A stretch of 9,392 bases of DNA from Candidatus Babeliales bacterium (lineage in GTDB: Bacteria; Babelota; Babeliae; Babelales; JANWKD01). The translations under genes were made by a program, and so were the position numbers. The DNA is taken from positions 1 to 9,392 of the forward strand of contig JANWKD010000069.1 in NCBI GenBank assembly GCA_025451595.1, read 5' to 3'. Of the stretch, positions 1 through 5,918 are shown one piece after another; positions within the stretch are counted from its first letter, which is position 1; every line of letters begins with the position of its first letter. The notes below the pieces were generated by a model. The model did not search any database. It was not told the DNA's origin and saw only the letters and a program-made list of their open reading frames with translations.

Positions 1-1
1 T

Positions 2-469
2 CAGCTTGAACAAATAGCATCGCCGCTCTCTTTTGTAATTCATCAGCCAATGGATCGACTTGAACGAATGAATGAATGGTGCAAAAAACAGCATGCCGCA
101 TCGGGTCTTATCAAAGAAGTGCAAGAGTCAACCGTATTATTGCAACAAGCTCAGGCAGAAACATTAAAATTTTTGAATGAGTACTGTTTTTTCAATACGG
201 GTGTTTTATGCGGGAACTCTATTTGGAACGATCGAATTTTTTTACGTGCCTATATGCCTGATATTGATAGTTTTTTAAACTATCGCATGATTGACGTAAC
301 ATCAATCAAAGAACTGATTGCCCGTTGGTACCCAGACACTTCTTATAAGGATTTCAAGAAAAAAGATGCTCATCGAGCATTATTTGATATACAAGAATCT
401 ATTGAAGAATTAAAACATTATAGAAGTCACTTTTTTGTTCAAGATGCTGAAATAATTAAAATCTATTAA
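2..469 (+). CDS. orn: Oligoribonuclease (3'-5' exoribonuclease), 5' truncated by window edge
   Basis: Orn degrades the 2-5 nt oligoribonucleotides left by other RNases to mononucleotides and acts as a DEDDh-type exonuclease in the cytoplasm. The frame is open from base 2, so the ATG at 50 is an internal Met and not the start: the bases before it encode QLEQIASPLSFVIHQP, which aligns with the Orn segment just after its first motif. Counting from the Met at 50, GNSIWNDRIFL (55-65) carries the third acidic residue (D61), and DAHRALFDIQES (106-117) carries the catalytic His (H108) and last Asp (D113). YRMIDVTSIKEL and the ending ELKHYRSHFF are also typical. The missing part (about 25-30 residues, by comparison with the 181-aa E. 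coli protein) would contain the first Asp/Glu pair. The gene converges on priA and their stop codons overlap by 4 nt. The family assignment is secure; only the 5' end is unseen. Confidence 0.93.
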   Translation, partial: QLEQIASPLSFVIHQPMDRLERMNEWCKKQHAASGLIKEVQESTVLLQQAQAETLKFLNEYCFFNTGVLCGNSIWNDRIFLRAYMPDIDSFLNYRMIDVTSIKELIARWYPDTSYKDFKKKDAHRALFDIQESIEELKHYRSHFFVQDAEIIKIY

Positions 470-2436
470 GACAATGGATTTGGCGTGAAGTAAACCGCAC
501 TTTTATATGATTTAATATCTACTACGCTCAATACGTGAATAATTTCTTGAATGGTGTTGCCTTTAATATACAATTTTCTACTGTGCATATTTTTTATTTT
601 ATGAATGGGAGGTTTTGCCGGACCTAAAATATGAATGTTGGCCGACCGTATAGCAGATTCTAGCTCCTGTTTGAGTTTTTCTGACTCGTTGTACACCGTA
701 TGCTCACATCTATTTTTTAACTCTATTTCTGCGAGTTTTATAAACGGCGGATAGCCGATTAATTTTCTTTTTTCAGCTTCATATTTACAAAAACTAATAT
801 AATCAATTTCATTGAGATATGAAAAAATGGGATGCGATACTAAATGTTGAATGATTACTTGGCCTGTTTGCAAACATCTTCCTGCTCTACCGGCAACCTG
901 AATCAGTTGTTGCAACGTGCTTTCTGCCGCATTATAAATAGGAAAATTTAAATTAAGATCTGCCCACAAGACACCAACTAACGTCACTTTCGGGAAATGA
1001 TATCCTTTTGTAATAGTTTGCGTACCTACTAAAATATCAATATCGCCTTGATAAAAATCATGAGTAATTCGATGCCACTTTTTTTTATTAATAGTCGTAT
1101 CTAAATCGGCACGAGCAATGCGTGCCTGCGGAAACATTTTTTGTAAAATGGTAACCACTTGTTGCGTTCCGATACCCTTGCGCAGGAGTTCTTTTTCTGG
1201 CGCTTTGCATCCCGCACAATGCGAAGGTTGACACTGTTCAAAGCCGCAATAATGACACGAAAGTTTTTGATTATCGTGCAAGGTAAGACTTACTGAACAA
1301 TGGGGACAGTAGAAAATAAAACTACATTTTTTGCATTGAACAAAAAAGCTATAGCCACGCCTATTGAGAAAAATAATAGATTGTTCGTTGCGCTCTAACC
1401 GATCTCTTATTGCTGCTTCTAGTACGGTACTGATCCAGAAAAATGATCTTTTTTTTGGATCATCTAATAATGGCACGGTGCGCACGCTCGGCAATGATCC
1501 ATTAAACCGTTTTGTTAATTGGAAAAAATGCCAACCTCGCTTATTGACATTATCAAGCGAACTAATTGAGGGCGTTGCAGATCCCAACAAAATAGGAATC
1601 TGATTAATAGAAGCGCGTAATAGCGCCGCTTCTTTCGTATTAATCTTAGGATGTTTTTTTTCCTGATATCCAAGCTCGTGCTCTTCATCAATAATTATTA
1701 AACCAAGATTTCCAATAGGAAGCATTATAGGTAAATGAACGCCGATAATTAAAGACGGTTGCTGCTCGAGCAAATGATGCCACAATGAACGTTTTTCTTT
1801 GATACTTGCGGCAGAATGAAAGCCAAAAATAGGTATAGCTGAAGGTAACTCCTTTGAAAGAATCCGATGAAATTGCACTGATAATGTAACTTCGGGTAAT
1901 AATAATAAAACAGTTTTTTTTTGACCAATAACTGTTTTAAGAATTAATTCTTTATAAATTTCAGTTTTACCAGAACCCGTAAGGCCATGCAATAACGCAG
2001 GGAAATAGGATTTTTTTTCTATCGCTTGCTCTAACTGTATAGTAATTTCTTTTTGCTCTGGTGTTAACGTTACTACTTTTGGTACATGTTCAACCTCTGC
2101 AGACATAGACGAGTCTACGTGCTGTTCTTCTCCTAAAAATTGTTGTATACGCTTGATAAAAAATAAGGGCTCTGTTTGATAATAATAGGATAATTTTTGA
2201 ATGAATGAATAATAAAAAGGATCATTCGGAATAGCTGCTATACCTGCAATACTTTTGATATTAAATCGAGTTTGGGGCTTGCTTACAAGAATATTTTCTA
2301 CATACGCAGACACTATTTTATTGCGTAACGGTACATTCACAATGGTTCCTTGCTTGATTTGTGACTGATGATGCACAGGGACTTCGTACAGGAGGGGCTC
2401 AGGCAAGCGTTGAAATAAACGTACTTGAATATACAT
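466..2436 (-). CDS. priA: Primosomal protein N' (replication-restart DNA helicase PriA)
   Basis: PriA is a superfamily 2 helicase that recognises abandoned replication forks and reloads the replisome. With the ATG at 2436 the protein has 656 residues, shorter than E. coli PriA (732). Visible in order: N-terminal DNA-binding region (MYIQVRLFQRLPEPLLYEVP); Walker A GLTGSGKT (151-158); Walker B DEEH (250-253); GSATPS (285-290); zinc-binding pairs CxxC at 368/371, 377/380, 394/397 and 407/410, with an extra Cys at 402; GTQTITKGYHFP (471-482); motif VI QVAGRAGR (513-520). The frame stays open to a TTG at 2526, but that would overlap the divergent gene. The ATG at 2436 begins the typical PriA N-terminus and lies about 27 nt downstream of a TATAAT -10 box. 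Departures from the family: GVHLPIM at 232-238 replaces the usual GTRSAxF, and YNAAE at 501-505 replaces FRAxE. The catalytic motifs are intact, so it is probably functional. Confidence 0.95.
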   Translation of the reverse strand: MYIQVRLFQRLPEPLLYEVPVHHQSQIKQGTIVNVPLRNKIVSAYVENILVSKPQTRFNIKSIAGIAAIPNDPFYYSFIQKLSYYYQTEPLFFIKRIQQFLGEEQHVDSSMSAEVEHVPKVVTLTPEQKEITIQLEQAIEKKSYFPALLHGLTGSGKTEIYKELILKTVIGQKKTVLLLLPEVTLSVQFHRILSKELPSAIPIFGFHSAASIKEKRSLWHHLLEQQPSLIIGVHLPIMLPIGNLGLIIIDEEHELGYQEKKHPKINTKEAALLRASINQIPILLGSATPSISSLDNVNKRGWHFFQLTKRFNGSLPSVRTVPLLDDPKKRSFFWISTVLEAAIRDRLERNEQSIIFLNRRGYSFFVQCKKCSFIFYCPHCSVSLTLHDNQKLSCHYCGFEQCQPSHCAGCKAPEKELLRKGIGTQQVVTILQKMFPQARIARADLDTTINKKKWHRITHDFYQGDIDILVGTQTITKGYHFPKVTLVGVLWADLNLNFPIYNAAESTLQQLIQVAGRAGRCLQTGQVIIQHLVSHPIFSYLNEIDYISFCKYEAEKRKLIGYPPFIKLAEIELKNRCEHTVYNESEKLKQELESAIRSANIHILGPAKPPIHKIKNMHSRKLYIKGNTIQEIIHVLSVVDIKSYKSAVYFTPNPLS

Positions 2437-2469
2437 GATGGTTTCACTTAAAATGTTATTAATATTTTT

Positions 2470-2475
2470 ATTATA
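2470..2475 (-). promoter_or_regulatory. Putative -10 box of the priA promoter
   Basis: The minus strand reads TATAAT here, a perfect sigma-70-type -10. The -35 region 16-18 bp upstream is only T/C-rich, with no good hexamer. The implied transcript start near 2463 would give a leader of about 27 nt before the ATG at 2436. The leader lacks a strong Shine-Dalgarno; AAGTGA is the closest match. Confidence 0.4.
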
Positions 2476-2504
2476 ACGTAATTTATTAAAAAGAAAGAAA
2501 ACAT

Positions 2505-3164
2505 ATGTGTTTTTCTGCATCTGCAAGTTTTACGACCAGTTTTTTACTTATGATTATCGGAATATTTACTGCGCGTACCGTAAATCAATCACGATTATAT
2601 TATATAGCAACCATGCCGTTGTTCTTTTCCATTCAACAAGCAGCTGAAGGCTTTGTATGGCTCTCTTTACTTGGCAACATATCGCCTGTCATGCAACAAG
2701 CCGCCGTTTATATTTTTTTATTTTTTGCCATTGGCGTTTGGCCATTTTGGATACCATTTTCATTAATGAACGCGGAGGTGAACCTCAAGTCGAAAAAAAT
2801 ATTAACCTTTCTCTCTTTTTTAGGAATGGTAGTTTCTCTATCATTACTCATGCAATTATTCTATTACCATACTACTGCAGCAGTGGCTCATTGTCATATT
2901 AGTTATGATTTTCTTACGAATCTCACTTATTTTACTCAATTTCTTTACGCCATTAGTTATATTTTTATGGTCACAATTCCTTTTTTTATTTCTACCATAC
3001 GGTATATGAAATTGTTTGGCTCAGGAATTGTTATCTCTTGCGCACTGAGCTATTACTTTTATTACTATACCGTTGGCTCAGTATGGTGCTTCTTTGCCGC
3101 TCTGTTGAGCCTTGGTATTTATTTTATTGTCGATCAAGAACAAAGAAAGTTCATTGCGCATTAA
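2505..3164 (+). CDS. Seven-helix membrane protein, DUF6629-like
   Basis: A 219-residue integral membrane protein with about seven hydrophobic segments (roughly 9-22, 33-52, 62-87, 98-121, 140-165, 170-188 and 190-208). Sequence marks match what I recall of the DUF6629 family: an N-terminal MCFSAxASF; QQAAEGFVW (44-52) in the second helix; FWIPFS (81-86) at the end of the third; a His/Cys pair in AHCHI (128-132); and SVWCFFAA (192-199) in the last helix. No biochemical function is known for this family. The conserved Cys, Glu, His and Trp residues in or near the membrane suggest a sensor, cofactor or transport role, but this is speculation. The start codon fits the family N-terminus exactly; upstream there is only a purine-rich AAGAAAGAAA as ribosome site. 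It is divergent from priA (68 bp apart) and converges on the gene ending at 3522. Confidence 0.82.
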   Translation: MCFSASASFTTSFLLMIIGIFTARTVNQSRLYYIATMPLFFSIQQAAEGFVWLSLLGNISPVMQQAAVYIFLFFAIGVWPFWIPFSLMNAEVNLKSKKILTFLSFLGMVVSLSLLMQLFYYHTTAAVAHCHISYDFLTNLTYFTQFLYAISYIFMVTIPFFISTIRYMKLFGSGIVISCALSYYFYYYTVGSVWCFFAALLSLGIYFIVDQEQRKFIAH

Positions 3165-3271
3165 GACTCATCGCAACTATTTTTCTTATAACGATTGCAT
3201 ATAGTTTTAAATAGTTTAAAAAATAATACTAAATAACTAATCATGACTCTTCCTTTTTTAAAAATAAGATA

Positions 3272-3299
3272 AAACCTGACATCATCAGATGCCAGGTTT
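3272..3299. terminator. Hairpin terminator, probably serving leftward transcription
   Basis: Stem AAACCTG-A-CATC (3272-3283) pairs with GATG-C-CAGGTTT (3288-3299) around the loop ATCA: 12 positions with one A/C mismatch. On the minus strand the stem is followed by TTTTATCTTATTTTT, so it fits intrinsic termination of transcripts from the 3522-4130 gene. On the plus strand only the TTT of the stem itself follows, so termination of the 2505-3164 gene would be weaker. Confidence 0.6.
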
Positions 3300-3349
3300 G
3301 AATATCAGTATGGGAATTGCTTCATTACATAAAAAAATCAATACTCTTT

Positions 3350-3376
3350 TATTTTATCCCCAGAAAACTCTGGCTT
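3350..3376 (+). repeat. Left copy of a 27-bp inverted repeat
   Basis: These 27 bases match the reverse complement of 4526-4552 at 25 positions, with 18 contiguous identical bases (3359-3376). The two mismatches are adjacent, at 3357-3358. The core folds into CCAGA-AAAC-TCTGG (3360-3373). A direct repeat TACTCT lies just outside (3342-3347), matched at 4555-4560 beyond the other copy. This copy is not at a gene end: it lies 145 bp past the stop of the leftward gene. Confidence 0.75.
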
Positions 3377-3393
3377 GCAATACGTAGATGAAT

Positions 3394-3482
3394 GGCAAAA
3401 CTCCGACCTCGCCAAGACTTCGATGATAGGTCGTTTTCCGGGGTCCCCGAAACCACCGGCTTAAAAGCCGTGTGCGGGGTTC
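3394..3482. other. GC-rich, highly self-complementary intergenic segment (possible structured RNA or repeat remnant)
   Basis: G+C is 52 of 89 by hand count, far above the surroundings. Two nested stems can be drawn. In the first, GG-AAAA-CGACCT (3394-3409, with C and CTC bulged) pairs with AGGTCG-TTTT-CC (3428-3439). In the second, CCCCG (3445-3449), CAC (3454-3456) and CGGCT (3457-3461) pair with AGCCG (3466-3470), GTG (3472-3474) and CGGGG (3475-3479). CGGGG also occurs at 3439-3443, giving CCCCG a competing partner. The plus frame through this segment is open from 3333 to a TAA at 3463-3465 but has no credible start, and it resumes afterwards up to a TGA near 3537, so a decayed coding fragment is also possible. 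I do not recognise the family. Together with the terminator and the left repeat, this accounts for the gene-free stretch 3165-3521; the rest is AT-rich sequence without visible signals. Confidence 0.5.
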
Positions 3483-3521
3483 ATTAAAGAATACCGAATG
3501 AGTCATCAAAAAAGAAAGATT

Positions 3522-4130
3522 CTATTTAAAAACAATTGAATTTTTAGGAAGGCCTTGATGCTCATCAGGATTCAAACGCTGTTCTAACTGTTGAACAATA
3601 TCCTGACAATTTTTTATACTTTGTTTTTTTCCTTCTTCATAGTTTGATACTTGAGTAATATAGGTTTCATACGCAAGATATAACAAAGCAATAGCTGCAA
3701 CCCCAGAAGAAGCGCGAATAGCTCCATGTGCCAAATTATGTATTGTTTGTCCGATAACAGAAGATGTCGCCTTACCTGTTGTTTTAGGAAAAGTAAGAAA
3801 TCCTGCAGCAGCTGCACCAAACGCATATAAACCGCTCCGCACGAATAGTGCTTCTTTATTAGGGTATTCCGTCATAACAGTATCAGCTTGGCTTGTTGCT
3901 GCATCAACAATCGAATCAGGAATATTATAAGGAAAATTGCTTAGTCCCAACTTAAAAATAGTTGGCGATTGAAGCTTAATAGCGCCATGCATTATTCCCA
4001 GACAAGCGTATCCCTGAAGGGGTTTATAATTTTGTTTCAGTGTTTCATAAATCGTTGGCATATCTTTCTTATCTGCACATATGATGTTTACAGACATGAA
4101 CAAAAACAAACTTATTGCATTAAATTTCAT
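3522..4130 (-). CDS. Hypothetical secreted or membrane protein, 202 aa
   Basis: I do not recognise this protein. From the ATG at 4130 it has a signal-peptide-like start (MKFNAISLFLFMSVNIICA, possible cleavage after A19), then a soluble region with Tyr and Pro. Two small-residue-rich hydrophobic segments follow, about 97-115 (YAFGAAAAGFLTF core) and 138-155 (GVAAIALLYLAYE core). The charged C-terminal helix (about 165-187) could form a coiled coil. The frame extends upstream to a TTG at 4199, but the ATG at 4130 starts the hydrophobic leader directly, has AGG 9 nt upstream, and lies downstream of a good promoter (TTGCAA-16-TATACT). The likely location is the cell envelope or periplasm, possibly membrane-inserted. 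It lies inside the block bounded by the 27-bp inverted repeat and is divergent from the 75-aa gene. Confidence 0.75.
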   Translation of the reverse strand: MKFNAISLFLFMSVNIICADKKDMPTIYETLKQNYKPLQGYACLGIMHGAIKLQSPTIFKLGLSNFPYNIPDSIVDAATSQADTVMTEYPNKEALFVRSGLYAFGAAAAGFLTFPKTTGKATSSVIGQTIHNLAHGAIRASSGVAAIALLYLAYETYITQVSNYEEGKKQSIKNCQDIVQQLEQRLNPDEHQGLPKNSIVFK

Positions 4131-4171
4131 ATATTTGAACCTATTGAATATAAATTGAATTTCGGTGTTTA

Positions 4172-4199
4172 AGTATAATTCCTTATAAAACAATTGCAA
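4172..4199 (-). promoter_or_regulatory. Promoter of the 202-aa hypothetical gene
   Basis: The minus strand shows TTGCAA (4194-4199), a 16-bp spacer and TATACT (4172-4177), giving a transcript start near 4165 and a leader of about 35 nt to the ATG at 4130. The -10 region with following bases, TATACTTAAA, is the exact mirror of that in the divergent promoter at 4238-4247. Confidence 0.55.
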
Positions 4200-4213
4200 A
4201 AAAATCGAACTAG

Positions 4214-4243
4214 TTGATTTCTGTATTTCAATATCCCTATACT
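4214..4243 (+). promoter_or_regulatory. Promoter of the 75-aa basic protein gene
   Basis: TTGATT (4214-4219), an 18-bp spacer and TATACT (4238-4243) predict a transcript start near 4250. That leaves a 32-nt leader carrying AAGGTG (4272-4277) before the ATG at 4282, which decides against the ATG codons at 4252 and 4255. Confidence 0.6.
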
Positions 4244-4281
4244 TAAAAAAAATGATGAAATTGTATCAATTAAGGTGTTGT

Positions 4282-4509
4282 ATGAAAAAATATTTCCAAA
4301 AATTATTCTCCAAAGAGAATAAATATGAACCACAAGACCCTGCTACAAAATGCCGTGAAAAAGAGTATTGGAAAAATCATGATCAGACCTTAGACAAAAA
4401 AATGTCCCGCGGAGCTTCCAATATCTTTCGTATGATCAAAACGCGTTGCGGTTGGGGTAACAAGAATTTGTGGGGCAAAAAAAATGACAAGCCGCATAAC
4501 CATAAATAA
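4282..4509 (+). CDS. Small basic protein, 75 aa, unknown function
   Basis: Not recognised. Starting at the ATG at 4282 (Shine-Dalgarno AAGGTG 4 nt upstream), the protein has about 20 Lys/Arg against 8 Asp/Glu, two Cys (24, 56) and several Trp/Asn/Gly in the segment RCGWGNKNLWGKK (55-67), and it ends in a His/Asn-rich tail. There is no signal peptide or membrane segment. Such a basic composition suggests nucleic-acid or ribosome binding, but no fold is evident. An upstream in-frame ATG at 4252 would add ten residues (MMKLYQLRCC) but sits only about 8 bases past the -10 box. The gene has its own promoter and is followed by a hairpin terminator, so it looks like a real single-gene unit rather than a chance frame. 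It lies inside the block framed by the inverted repeat. Confidence 0.65.
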   Translation: MKKYFQKLFSKENKYEPQDPATKCREKEYWKNHDQTLDKKMSRGASNIFRMIKTRCGWGNKNLWGKKNDKPHNHK

Positions 4510-4522
4510 AGCGCTCACCAAC

Positions 4523-4546
4523 TAAAAGCCAGAGTTTTCTGGGTTT
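4523..4546. terminator. Bidirectional hairpin terminator between convergent genes
   Basis: AAA-G-CCAGA (4525-4533) pairs with TCTGG-G-TTT (4538-4546) around the loop GTTT; a G/G mismatch splits the stem. The A-tract and T-tract on either side allow termination in both directions: the plus-strand gene ends at 4509 and the minus-strand gene at 4554. It coincides with the right inverted repeat copy. Confidence 0.5.
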
Positions 4547-4552
4547 AAAATA
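4526..4552 (-). repeat. Right copy of the 27-bp inverted repeat
   Basis: Reverse-complement partner of 3350-3376 (25/27 identical). It ends one base before the stop codon of the leftward gene at 4554, and the direct repeat TACTCT (4555-4560) overlaps the end of that gene. Together the two copies enclose about 1.2 kb. Confidence 0.75.
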
Positions 4553-4553
4553 G

Positions 4554-5528
4554 CTACTCTAACTGTTTTGACTTGCAAATACCTTTATTTTCAAAATATT
4601 CATAAAAATTCAATGTTTGTTCTGGCTGACCCAAAGGTATAACAATTTCTTTTTTCTCGTGTCTATCTTCATTCGTTATATCATTATAAGATACTGCCAA
4701 TTTGGTACTTTGTTTGTTAAATTCAAGTCCGTTAATTAATGAACATTTCTGCTTTTTTGACCACCCAAAATTTTTAATAGTCTTAGATTGTTCTTTTTTT
4801 AAATCGTACAATACGATACTATTCGTATCACCCAATGCGATCAATTTCGTATTTGAAACAGCCATTTGTGAAAATAATTTAGTTAAAATCCAATTGCCTG
4901 GCAAAGAACCAGTACCTCGACAAATATATCCCGCTTGTATAAATTTTTGCATTCCTGCAGGCGTATTGGCAGTTACCGTCCTTTCATTAAATAAATTTTC
5001 AAGCACTTTACGATCGATGGTGATGCCCCCTTTTTCCAGATTAAAAATCCATAATATTTGATGGCGAATTTCGCTCAACGTTTGTCCCAGTTTATTGTAT
5101 ATAGACTGAATGGCTACAATTTTTTTTCGATTTGGAGAAACTGCAAATTGAGTTATTCGTTCTTGCTGATTGGGCAACATTGATGCATTCAATTGGATAT
5201 TAATATCGGTTAGCTGCAGTGTCTTTTTATCTTTCTTATCAAAAAAACATAAATTACCACTAGGACGAATAAACAATGTATAGGTAGTCGTTTCGAGCTC
5301 ATCTTTATGAGCCTCATAGCTTTCAGTACTTAATTGAGCCAACAACTGTTCATCTGTTTCTGTTTGGATATGAAATGCAATATACTGCTTTATTTCATTT
5401 GGCAATACTTGAAAGTAGTTGCTCACAACTACGGGAGACGCTTCGATCTGCGTTGTTTTGCTTTCATCAAGCGTTTTTTGCGATTGATTGTTGAAAAGCA
5501 CAAAAAATGCAATTAATTTTTTAAACAT
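4554..5528 (-). CDS. F-box-like / WD40-like repeat protein (paralogue of the 5919-6917 gene)
   Basis: 324 residues. The N-terminus MFKKLIAFFVLF is a short hydrophobic stretch that may act as a secretion signal but lacks a clear cleavage site. Residues 38-55 (YFQVLPNEIKQYIAFHI core) match the F-box start pattern LPxEhxxxI, a motif that in eukaryotes binds Skp1 in SCF ubiquitin ligases. The rest is beta-rich with propeller-like strands such as ITQFAVSPNRKKIVAIQS (125-142) and SIVLYDLKKE (237-246). It is a clear paralogue of the protein encoded at 5919-6917: both share ITxxAVSPNxKKhVxIQ, the IQxGY region and the C-terminal YFExxGICKxKQL (311-323 here). Its ATG lies 1 nt after the stop of the 102-aa gene, with no Shine-Dalgarno of its own, so translation is probably coupled. 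An F-box-like fold and effector role are inference. Confidence 0.82.
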   Translation of the reverse strand: MFKKLIAFFVLFNNQSQKTLDESKTTQIEASPVVVSNYFQVLPNEIKQYIAFHIQTETDEQLLAQLSTESYEAHKDELETTTYTLFIRPSGNLCFFDKKDKKTLQLTDINIQLNASMLPNQQERITQFAVSPNRKKIVAIQSIYNKLGQTLSEIRHQILWIFNLEKGGITIDRKVLENLFNERTVTANTPAGMQKFIQAGYICRGTGSLPGNWILTKLFSQMAVSNTKLIALGDTNSIVLYDLKKEQSKTIKNFGWSKKQKCSLINGLEFNKQSTKLAVSYNDITNEDRHEKKEIVIPLGQPEQTLNFYEYFENKGICKSKQLE

Positions 5529-5529
5529 G

Positions 5530-5838
5530 TTAGTTATTGAAATATAAATTGCTTATTCTATTATTTTTTCTTTCTAATACACTCTTAACTACGACGTGAG
5601 CTGCTTGAATTTCAAGCCACTTTTTGGGTTCTTCTCTTGGATCGGTTATAGCAAGCTCTAATTCTAAAGCATTAACTTTCAAGGTCAAATTTAATAATTC
5701 TTCCATTTCTATTTGTCTGGCTGCAAGCGATAGTTCACCTTCTGTTATCGTTTTCGTGCATTTTTTAGGCGGCTTGTAACTCATAGCAAATAATGCAGAA
5801 GAAGCAAAGAAAATATGTAAATAGATTATTTTTTTCAC
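5530..5838 (-). CDS. Small secreted helical protein, 102 aa, GTG start
   Basis: Unrecognised. The reading frame extends to a TTG at 5922, but the GTG at 5838 is the better start: it has AAAGG 8 nt upstream, and translation from it begins directly with a signal peptide, MKKIIYLHIFFASSALFA, probably cleaved after A18. The mature part is short and mostly helical: a Lys-rich stretch (PPKKCTK) with one Cys, then an amphipathic Glu/Leu-rich helix (ELSLAARQIEMEELLNLTLK and onward to about residue 70) with a heptad-like pattern that could form a coiled coil, then a second helix (IQAAHVVVKSVLERK). It lies between the two F-box-like paralogues: 80 nt after the upstream gene and 1 nt before the downstream one. 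It is therefore very likely cotranscribed with them, perhaps as an exported partner. Confidence 0.75.
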   Translation of the reverse strand: MKKIIYLHIFFASSALFAMSYKPPKKCTKTITEGELSLAARQIEMEELLNLTLKVNALELELAITDPREEPKKWLEIQAAHVVVKSVLERKNNRISNLYFNN

Positions 5839-5918
5839 GGCATTTACCTTTAATCCTTTCTCAATGAACCCCGAACAGCTTAAGCCAAAGTTTCCGACGC
5901 AAGTAGAATAAGAAGTAG

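Noticed and set aside
1364..1603. 79-codon plus-strand frame inside priA
   Set aside because: Shadow of the priA coding frame; no ribosome site or recognisable protein.
2437..2526. Longer PriA start at the TTG at 2526
   Set aside because: It would overlap the divergent membrane-protein gene and its promoter, and the extra 30 residues do not look like PriA.
3310..3387. 25-codon plus-strand reading frame in the gene-free stretch
   Set aside because: Very short, no ribosome site, and it runs through the inverted repeat.
3440..3482. Lys-tRNA-like anticodon loop (CTTTTAA within a GC stem) on the minus strand
   Set aside because: No D-arm, T-arm or 7-bp acceptor stem can be placed at the right distances, so it is not a tRNA.
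3394..3482. Group II intron domain V or another known structural RNA
   Set aside because: The hairpin lacks the recognisable domain V core (AGC/GTT pairing and GAAA loop), and no reverse transcriptase is near. I could not support a named family.
4131..4199. TTG start at 4199 for the 202-aa hypothetical
   Set aside because: It lies in the -35 box of a good promoter, and the ATG at 4130 begins a signal peptide.
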